Source: Rubrobacter sp.
Lineage (GTDB): Bacteria > Actinomycetota > Rubrobacteria > Rubrobacterales > Rubrobacteraceae
Assembly (NCBI GenBank): GCA_013695335.1
Contig: JACDAR010000345.1
Location: 1-5,321, forward strand
Reading direction: 5' to 3'
DNA length: 5,321 nt
Each line of letters opens with the position of its first letter. Position 1 is the first letter of the stretch. Position numbers and translations under genes: made by a program. Below the pieces are notes generated by a model. That model worked only from the letters and a program-made list of their open reading frames with translations. It made no database searches and was not told the DNA's origin. This document shows positions 1-4,233 of the stretch, piece by piece.

Positions 1-1220
1 GGCACGTCCACGGAGCCATCCTCGCGCTGGTAGATCTCCAGCAAAGCTATCAGGGCTCGGCTCATGGCGATGGCTGTACCATTTAATGTGTGAAGAAGTT
101 GCGGGCGGCCACCCTCTTTTCGGTGCCGTATGCGGAGGCGGCGGGCCTGGTAGTCGGTGGTGTTCGAGGTGCTCGTGACCTCACCGAACTCTTCCCGGCC
201 CGGCATCCAGGCTTCCAGGTCGTACTTGCGGTATGCGGCGCCGCCGAGGTCGCCGGTGCAGATGTCTACCACGCGGTAAGGCAGGCCGAGTCCCTGGAAG
301 ATTTGCTCTTCGATCCCGACCATCTCTTCGTGGATTTCGTATGACTGCTCGGGCGTGGTGAAGGCGAACATCTCGACCTTGGTGAACTGGTGGACCCTGT
401 ACAGGCCGCGGCTGGCGCGTCCGTGGGAGCCAGCCTCCGTGCGGAAGCAGTGCGAGAGTCCGGCGTATCGTAGAGGAAGGTCGTCGGAGTCGAGAATCTC
501 ATCCGCGAGCTGGCCCGCGAGCGTGATCTCGGCTGTCGCGATCATGGAGAGGTCGGTGTCCTGGACGGAGTAGATCTGGGTCTCAGGCCCGCGCGGTATG
601 AAGCCGGTTCCAACCAGCGCCTCGTCCCGCGCCAGATCCGGAGTGATCGTCGGCTGGTATCCATGCTCCATGATGATGTCGAGCACGTAGCGCGTCAGCG
701 CCAGCTCCAGCAACACCGCGTCGCCGCGCAGGAAATAGAACTTGCTGCCTGTAGTCTTCGCGCCAGCATCGAAGTCTATGATCCCGAGCCGCTCCCCGAT
801 CTCCACATGATCCTTCGTCTCGAAACCGAAATCCGGGATGTCGCCCCAGCGCCGTATCTCCACGTTCTCCGTATCGTCGCGTCCGATTGGCGCGTCTGGG
901 TGGGTGATGTTGGGTATCTTCAGTTGCTCGTCGCGCAGACGCTCCTCGACCTCGTGCAGCTCCCGTTCCTTTTCGGGGATCTGATCCTTCATCGCCCGAG
1001 ACTCCGCGATGAGATTCTGCCGCGCTTCATCGTCGCGTTCCTGGCCGATGCTCTTCGCCTTCCGGTTCTGCTCCTGACGCAGATCGTTCAGCTCCTGGAT
1101 CAGGGCCGAACGCCGATCCGCCAGCTCGACAACGAGGCCTACGTCTGCTTCGACGCCCCGGTTCTTGCAGTTCTCCTGAACGGCTTCGGCGTTCTCGCGT
1201 ATGTATTTGAGATCAAGCAT
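1..1220 (-). CDS. serS: Seryl-tRNA synthetase, 3' end beyond the window
   Basis: Cytosolic class II aminoacyl-tRNA synthetase that activates serine with ATP and charges tRNA-Ser (and tRNA-Sec where present). I translated 406 complete codons from ATG 1220. The start MLDLKYIREN is family-typical, and residues about 30-100 form the charged, heptad-rich arm that grips the tRNA long variable arm. The serine-binding TAE motif is at 229-231 (ATAEIT). Class II motif 2 spans 259-285 (FRTEAGSHGRASRGL, then HQFTKVEMF). The ETSTSN-type loop reads EVTSTSNTTDYQARR at 347-361. Motif 3 is NGTAIAMSRALIALLE at 380-395, with its conserved Arg at 388. Bacterial SerRS is usually about 420-430 residues, so only some 15-25 C-terminal residues are missing. 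An AAGGGAG Shine-Dalgarno site lies 8 nt before the ATG. It is the last visible gene of the leftward cluster, 59 nt after the methyltransferase. Identity is near certain. Confidence 0.98.
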   Translation of the reverse strand, partial: MLDLKYIRENAEAVQENCKNRGVEADVGLVVELADRRSALIQELNDLRQEQNRKAKSIGQERDDEARQNLIAESRAMKDQIPEKERELHEVEERLRDEQLKIPNITHPDAPIGRDDTENVEIRRWGDIPDFGFETKDHVEIGERLGIIDFDAGAKTTGSKFYFLRGDAVLLELALTRYVLDIIMEHGYQPTITPDLARDEALVGTGFIPRGPETQIYSVQDTDLSMIATAEITLAGQLADEILDSDDLPLRYAGLSHCFRTEAGSHGRASRGLYRVHQFTKVEMFAFTTPEQSYEIHEEMVGIEEQIFQGLGLPYRVVDICTGDLGGAAYRKYDLEAWMPGREEFGEVTSTSNTTDYQARRLRIRHRKEGGRPQLLHTLNGTAIAMSRALIALLEIYQREDGSVDV

Positions 1221-1228
1221 CGCAGGGA

Positions 1229-1235
1229 CTCCCTT
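1229..1235 (-). promoter_or_regulatory. Shine-Dalgarno site of serS
   Basis: AAGGGAG on the minus strand, 8 nt before ATG 1220, supports that start. Most of it lies in an 11-nt near-palindrome, AGGGA-G-TCCCT (1224-1234). With a one-base centre this is too tight to fold as an RNA hairpin. Confidence 0.7.
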
Positions 1236-1273
1236 CGGTCACCGGCTTCAGGCATCAGGTTTTGGATGCGCAG

Positions 1274-1301
1274 CTTATACTAGCCTGCCAGTTCTCTTAA
1301 A
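1274..1301 (-). promoter_or_regulatory. Possible weak internal promoter for serS
   Basis: On the minus strand TTTAAG (1301-1296) and TATAAG (1279-1274) are separated by 16 nt. The -10 matches five of six consensus bases, while the -35 matches poorly. It lies across the end of the methyltransferase gene and would give serS a leader of about 45-50 nt. An essential synthetase behind a secondary-metabolism operon would be expected to need its own promoter, but the sequence support is slight. Confidence 0.25.
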
Positions 1302-1795
1302 GCCTGTTCCTCTTTCCGAATCCGCAAGATCAGGAACCCAGCGTTCAATACCGTGAAGACGAGCGCCGTGATCCAGGCGCCAAAGATCAGGGGAAACGTG
1401 AGCACCTCCGCCGCCACCGCAACGTAGTTCGGGTGCGGGAAGTATTTATATGGACCACGCCGCACGAGCTTCATTCCTGGAACGACGAGTATTCTCACGT
1501 TCCAGTTATCACGCAAAGATAGGATCGCCCAGTACCTGGTCGCCTGCGCCAGAAGAAACAAGACGAAAGGAACCGGCCACCACGCCGGAAATTCCGGTCC
1601 GCGCAGCAACCCTTCGATCAGCGTGGATGGCAACCACAGGGCGTGGATGGCGAACATGAGCGGATAGTGTCCCGTACCACGCTCCACGGCGCCCCTCACC
1701 CGCAGCCTGCGCTCGTTTCTGCGGGAATGACGTAGCTCCAGGAGCCTCTGAAACCCGACGAGGATGACGCCGCCGAAGAGAAGCGCGATGTTCAG
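1280..1795 (-). CDS. ICMT-family membrane methyltransferase, probable phenolic-lipid O-methyltransferase (BpsB/SrsB-like)
   Basis: Likely a SAM-dependent integral-membrane methyltransferase that O-methylates the alkylpyrone or alkylresorcinol made by the PKS encoded just upstream. From CTG 1795 it is 171 residues, the usual size for BpsB/SrsB-type proteins. Hydrophobic segments lie at about 3-15, 44-64, 72-92 and 130-157. The N-terminal family signature QRLLELRHSRRNERRL is at 16-31, followed by HYP at 43-45. The SAM-site core GPYKYFPHPNY is at 114-124, and the C-terminal RIRKEE is at 158-163. The first ordinary start codon in frame is GTG 1699 (residue 33), which would remove helix 1 and the signature. 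No ATG, GTG or TTG occurs in frame between there and the PKS stop, whereas CTG 1795 has GGGAGG six bases upstream. The family assignment is strong. The methyl acceptor is inferred from the neighbour; Bacillus BpsB and Streptomyces SrsB are the precedents. Confidence 0.88.
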   Translation of the reverse strand: MNIALLFGGVILVGFQRLLELRHSRRNERRLRVRGAVERGTGHYPLMFAIHALWLPSTLIEGLLRGPEFPAWWPVPFVLFLLAQATRYWAILSLRDNWNVRILVVPGMKLVRRGPYKYFPHPNYVAVAAEVLTFPLIFGAWITALVFTVLNAGFLILRIRKEEQALRELAG

Positions 1796-1801
1796 CGAGA
1801 A

Positions 1802-1807
1802 CCTCCC
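1802..1807 (-). promoter_or_regulatory. Shine-Dalgarno site that decides the CTG start of the methyltransferase
   Basis: GGGAGG on the minus strand sits 6 nt before CTG 1795, in the 28-nt gap after the PKS stop codon. It is the best ribosome-binding site near the beginning of the methyltransferase frame. Together with the family-typical residues it precedes, it argues for initiation at CTG rather than GTG 1699. Confidence 0.6.
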
Positions 1808-1823
1808 GCTTCCTGAAAGTGGA

Positions 1824-2879
1824 TCACGAATCCTGGCACGCGAAGAATACGTGCTCGGCGGAGAAACCCGGTCCCATCGCGGATAGAACCCCGAGATCCC
1901 CGGCCTCGAACTCCCCGCTCTCCAGAAACCGCTCGAGGATAAAGAGCACGGTCACGCTGGACATGTTTCCGTAGTCCCGCAGCACGCCGCGCGAGAACGC
2001 GAGGCCGCCACGCTCCAGCCCAAGCACCTCCTCGAAGGCGTCGAGTACCTTCGCGCCGCCCGGATGCAATACGAAATGGCGCACGTCCGCGAAGTCCAGT
2101 TCCAGCGAATCACAGGCGAGGGTGAGATCTTCGTGCAGCCGCTCACGCACGATGGTTGGCACGGATTTGGAGAGCTGGACTTTCAGGCCGGTCTCCACGA
2201 TCTCCCACCCCATGACGTTCTCCGTATCAGGCCAGGTAGTGCTGTGGCTGCCCAGAATCTCAGGCCCGGAACCGTGCCCGATCAGGACGGCCGCCGCGCC
2301 GTCGGCGAAGAGGCTGGTGGAGACGAGGTTGCTCTTTGAACGATCACCCCGCTGGAAGGTGAGCCCCGAGAGCTCCACCCCAATGAGCAGCACTTTTTGA
2401 TCCGGATATAGACGGGCGTGTTCGGCGGCCCGTGCCAGGCCCGCAGCCCCCGCTGCGCAACCGAGTCCCCAGATGGGAACCCGGCGCGTGTGTTCCGAGA
2501 GCCCGAGCCGGAAGATGAGTTTGGAATCCAGCGACGGGGTGGCGAGGCCGGTGGTGGAGACGAAGTAGATGGCGCCTATGTCCTCCGGCTGCGCGTCGGC
2601 GCGGTCCATTGCCCGCCTTGCGGCTTTCTCGGAGAGGTTCAGGGCGTGTTCGACGTAGAGGTCGTTCTTTTCTGGGAAGGTATGATCCCGCTTGAACCAA
2701 TCCAGCGGGACGCAGAAGTGGCGGTTCTCCACGTGTACGTTGTCGAAGATGGGCGTGAGCCTGTCAAGGTCGGGGTAAGCCTCCGAGAACATGCTCCGCG
2801 CGAACTCCTTGACATCACTCTGCCCGATGCGGTGTGGCGGAAGGGCTGTCGCCACGGATAGCACCCTCGGGTTCGTCAA
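1824..2879 (-). CDS. Type III polyketide synthase (alkylpyrone/alkylresorcinol synthase, BpsA/SrsA-like)
   Basis: Homodimeric chalcone/stilbene-synthase-fold enzyme, 351 residues, within the normal range for the family. It should load a fatty acyl starter on its catalytic Cys and extend it with malonyl-CoA to a pyrone or resorcinol. The nucleophile is Cys141 in GLGCAAGAAGLARA (138-151). His272 lies in FVLHPGGAKVLDA (269-281) and Asn305 in RDYGNMSS (301-308), which completes the Cys-His-Asn triad. The family's closing GPGF motif is at 336-339. The stretch FQRGDRSKSNLV (175-186) followed by SLFADGAAAVLIG resembles bacterial alkylpyrone synthases as I remember them, more than plant chalcone synthases. 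The start is TTG 2879, whose TTGA overlaps the upstream nitroreductase stop and implies translational coupling; GTG 2864 is a less likely alternative. The methyltransferase gene follows 28 nt downstream. The class is certain; chain length and product cannot be read from sequence. Confidence 0.95.
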   Translation of the reverse strand: MTNPRVLSVATALPPHRIGQSDVKEFARSMFSEAYPDLDRLTPIFDNVHVENRHFCVPLDWFKRDHTFPEKNDLYVEHALNLSEKAARRAMDRADAQPEDIGAIYFVSTTGLATPSLDSKLIFRLGLSEHTRRVPIWGLGCAAGAAGLARAAEHARLYPDQKVLLIGVELSGLTFQRGDRSKSNLVSTSLFADGAAAVLIGHGSGPEILGSHSTTWPDTENVMGWEIVETGLKVQLSKSVPTIVRERLHEDLTLACDSLELDFADVRHFVLHPGGAKVLDAFEEVLGLERGGLAFSRGVLRDYGNMSSVTVLFILERFLESGEFEAGDLGVLSAMGPGFSAEHVFFACQDS

Positions 2880-3670
2880 CGGCCCTCCGGGTCTTGCTCC
2901 GGGGTGGCGCAGCTATTGCGGAACACGTACTGGGAGAGGCGCTTCCGCTGCCGACTGGACCAGTCTATCGTCGGGCGGCGCTGATCTTCGGGGACGTAAC
3001 CGAGCCGGTAGACGGCCATGAGTTCCAGGTCGTCGGGGACTTCGAGGAGGCGGTGGATCCTGTCCCAGTTCTCCAGTATCTCCATCGGCGTCGAGACGAA
3101 CTGTATTCCCATACCAAGCTCAGTCGTCGTCAGCCAGATGTTCTCCACAGCCGCACCCATCCCAAACACAGAATAGAACCCGGATAGCTCGCCGGGACGA
3201 TACTCTGCTTTATCCAGGAGCACGGCGAGGAGAAGCGGCGAGCCTGCGACGAGTTTGCGGTTATCTTCACCCAATGTTTTCGGGACGCCGAAGCGGTTCA
3301 TCACCGCCTGGCCCGTGTTAGAGAAGATCTGCTTTCTAAAAGGCTTCAGAACGGAAGGCATCTGGTCTATGAAGATGCCGTCGCGGCGCTCCTCCATCTC
3401 CTTCTCGGAGAACCGGAAGTACGGCCTGTACCGTTTCCAGAACGTGCCTTCTTCCATCAGGCGGGTCATGCTCTCGCCGCTGATGCTGGCTACCTCTTCT
3501 ATCTTCTCGCGGTCGTCCACGAGCACGAAACGCCAGGGTTGGCTGTTGAAATGCGATGGGGCCATCGCGGCGGCCTCCACCAGAACGCGCTGATGCTCCG
3601 CGCTCACCGGATCTGGGAGGAAAGGCCCGTTGGTGGTGCGGCGTCGTTTGAGGACTTCGAGAAACTCCAC
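2876..3670 (-). CDS. Nitroreductase-family flavoprotein, possible redox step in the phenolic-lipid pathway
   Basis: Predicted soluble, probably dimeric FMN-dependent oxidoreductase of 264 residues. Members of this family use NAD(P)H to reduce nitro compounds, quinones or enones; some act in biosynthetic desaturation or dehalogenation. The N-terminal phosphate-binding arginines are at 9-11 (RRRTTNGPF), the flavin-site motif APSHFNSQPWRF at 37-48, the dimer-helix region GAAVENIWLTTTELGMG at 172-188, and the C-terminal RLGYVPED at 222-229 followed by a basic tail. A charged, aromatic-rich segment at about 74-135 makes it longer than the roughly 200-residue minimal nitroreductases and probably forms a lid. 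The start is GTG 3670, with AGGGGG 8 nt upstream and only 3 nt after the preceding stop. The end overlaps the PKS start. The fold family is well supported; the substrate is unknown, and a role on a PKS product or its quinone form is inference. Confidence 0.88.
   Translation of the reverse strand: MEFLEVLKRRRTTNGPFLPDPVSAEHQRVLVEAAAMAPSHFNSQPWRFVLVDDREKIEEVASISGESMTRLMEEGTFWKRYRPYFRFSEKEMEERRDGIFIDQMPSVLKPFRKQIFSNTGQAVMNRFGVPKTLGEDNRKLVAGSPLLLAVLLDKAEYRPGELSGFYSVFGMGAAVENIWLTTTELGMGIQFVSTPMEILENWDRIHRLLEVPDDLELMAVYRLGYVPEDQRRPTIDWSSRQRKRLSQYVFRNSCATPEQDPEGR
2883..2888 (-). promoter_or_regulatory. Shine-Dalgarno site of the type III PKS
   Basis: GGAGGG on the minus strand lies inside the last codons of the nitroreductase gene, 3 nt (4 nt from GGAGG) before TTG 2879. 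The spacing is short but usable. With the TTGA stop/start overlap it supports coupled translation of the two genes. Confidence 0.5.
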
Positions 3671-3673
3671 CTG

Positions 3674-3991
3674 CTAAACCCCCTGGATCGTCCGGGCAAA
3701 CCCGGCGGCGTACAGGACCATTGCCGCCAGCGCCAACGCCGCATGTCCCGGCGTTCCGGCCCGCACCCGGGGCAGTATCAGGTAGAGACCCAAAACCGGA
3801 ACCAGAACCCACCGGTACGGCGCTCCCTGCGCGAAACCAATAAGGACGGCCAGCCCGGCAGAAGCAAACACGGCGAAGAAGAGGGCGTGATGCAGCCAGC
3901 GGAAAGGTTTAGTGTCAACGATACCGAACTGGACCAGGACGCCCAGCGCAAAGTTCGCCAGAAAAAGCAGCGTTGCGGCGTAGAAGATCAA
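3674..3991 (-). CDS. Small four-helix membrane protein of unknown function
   Basis: I do not recognise this 105-residue protein. Four hydrophobic segments are visible at about 3-23, 34-53, 59-74 and 82-99. They are joined by short loops carrying the few polar residues: D26, K28, R31, the His pair 34-35, R60, and R75/R77. No signal-peptide cleavage site or known catalytic motif is seen. The frame can be opened further, to TTG 4084, but those 31 extra residues are polar and lack a ribosome-binding site. TTG 3991 has GGAGGAG six bases upstream and begins directly before helix 1, so I chose it. It is the first gene of the leftward operon and ends 3 nt before the nitroreductase start. The context suggests a membrane partner for phenolic-lipid synthesis or placement, which is inference only. 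Confidence 0.75.
   Translation of the reverse strand: MIFYAATLLFLANFALGVLVQFGIVDTKPFRWLHHALFFAVFASAGLAVLIGFAQGAPYRWVLVPVLGLYLILPRVRAGTPGHAALALAAMVLYAAGFARTIQGV
3679..3684 (-). promoter_or_regulatory. Shine-Dalgarno site of the nitroreductase gene
   Basis: AGGGGG on the minus strand lies 8 nt before GTG 3670. It is embedded in the last codons of the upstream membrane-protein gene, consistent with coupled translation in one operon. Confidence 0.6.
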
Positions 3992-3997
3992 GGTTCG

Positions 3998-4004
3998 CTC
4001 CTCC
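3998..4004 (-). promoter_or_regulatory. Shine-Dalgarno site that sets the TTG 3991 start
   Basis: GGAGGAG on the minus strand, 6 nt before TTG 3991, is the strongest ribosome-binding site in the window. It places the start of the membrane protein at its first transmembrane helix instead of the longer reading to 4084. Confidence 0.7.
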
Positions 4005-4019
4005 GGATCATGCCAGAAG

Positions 4020-4028
4020 GTTATAGCA
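4020..4028 (-). promoter_or_regulatory. Probable extended -10 promoter of the leftward operon
   Basis: TGCTATAAC on the minus strand matches an extended -10 (TGn followed by a hexamer differing from TATAAT at one base). Seventeen bases upstream the -35 position reads CACGGA, a poor match, as is common for extended -10 promoters. Transcription would start near 4013, about 20 nt before the TTG start and leaving room for its Shine-Dalgarno site. Confidence 0.4.
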
Positions 4029-4070
4029 CAGCCGTCGTTGCGTCCGTGTTCCACTCTACCCTCAGCCAGA

Positions 4071-4113
4071 AGAGGCCGGGCCAAAAGGAGGGGGAGAATT
4101 TGGACCGGCCTCT
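4071..4113. repeat. Imperfect inverted repeat, 15-bp stem with 13-nt purine-rich loop
   Basis: AGAGGCCGGgCCAAA (4071-4085) is the reverse complement of TTTGGaCCGGCCTCT (4099-4113) except for one G/A mismatch. The 13-base centre (4086-4098) is almost all purine on the plus strand. It lies between the divergent genes, upstream of both, and is not followed by a T-run on either strand, so it is not a typical intrinsic terminator. It could be an operator, a cruciform-prone site, or a leader hairpin if a fabF transcript starts to its left. Confidence 0.7.
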
Positions 4114-4136
4114 CACACAGTAGTACGCCACGCGGG

Positions 4137-4151
4137 CCGGAAAGGTTCCGG
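4137..4151. repeat. Perfect 6-3-6 palindrome, candidate operator
   Basis: CCGGAA-AGG-TTCCGG is a perfect inverted repeat with a 3-bp spacer, the usual geometry for a dimeric helix-turn-helix regulator. It lies 82 nt before the fabF start codon and overlaps the third GGCCGG copy of this intergenic region. No regulator gene is in the window and I do not recognise the site. Confidence 0.45.
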
Positions 4152-4223
4152 GGGTGAAGAGTCAGCGTGGGAAGGTGATGCTAAGATTCGGTGGTCTGTT
4201 GGTGGTAATGCTGCGTATCCGGC

Positions 4224-4229
4224 AGGGGG
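4224..4229 (+). promoter_or_regulatory. Shine-Dalgarno site of the beta-ketoacyl-ACP synthase
   Basis: AGGGGG lies 4 nt before ATG 4234. An in-frame TAG (4231-4233) directly precedes the ATG, so translation cannot begin further upstream. This fixes ATG 4234 as the earliest possible start. Confidence 0.55.
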
Positions 4230-4233
4230 CTAG

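Larger units (their letters stand above)
3992..4233. other. Divergent intergenic regulatory region
   Basis: These 242 bases separate the leftward operon from the rightward beta-ketoacyl synthase. They hold the leftward extended -10, two inverted repeats (4071-4113 and 4137-4151), and three GGCCGG/CCGGCC hexamers at 4074, 4105 and 4135, roughly three helical turns apart. I found no convincing -35/-10 pair for the rightward gene; TAAGAT at 4182-4187 is a weak -10 candidate without a matching -35. Confidence 0.6.

Noticed and set aside
1221..1279. Possible terminator between the methyltransferase gene and serS (GCATC/GATGC repeat)
   Set aside because: The stem is only 5 bp with an 8-nt loop and no T-run follows, so it does not qualify as an intrinsic terminator.
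663..1283. 206-codon plus-strand reading frame
   Set aside because: It is antisense to serS, whose frame carries all expected motifs; the peptide has no recognisable features and arises from GC-rich codon structure.
4012..4072. Direct repeat GCCAGAAG at 4012-4019 and 4065-4072
   Set aside because: Eight bases repeated once with 45 bases between is compatible with chance; the flanking bases differ.
3992..4084. Longer start (TTG 4084) for the small membrane protein, adding 31 residues
   Set aside because: The added residues are polar and unlike a membrane protein N-terminus, they span the probable -10 promoter, and no good ribosome-binding site precedes TTG 4084. TTG 3991 has GGAGGAG at ideal spacing.
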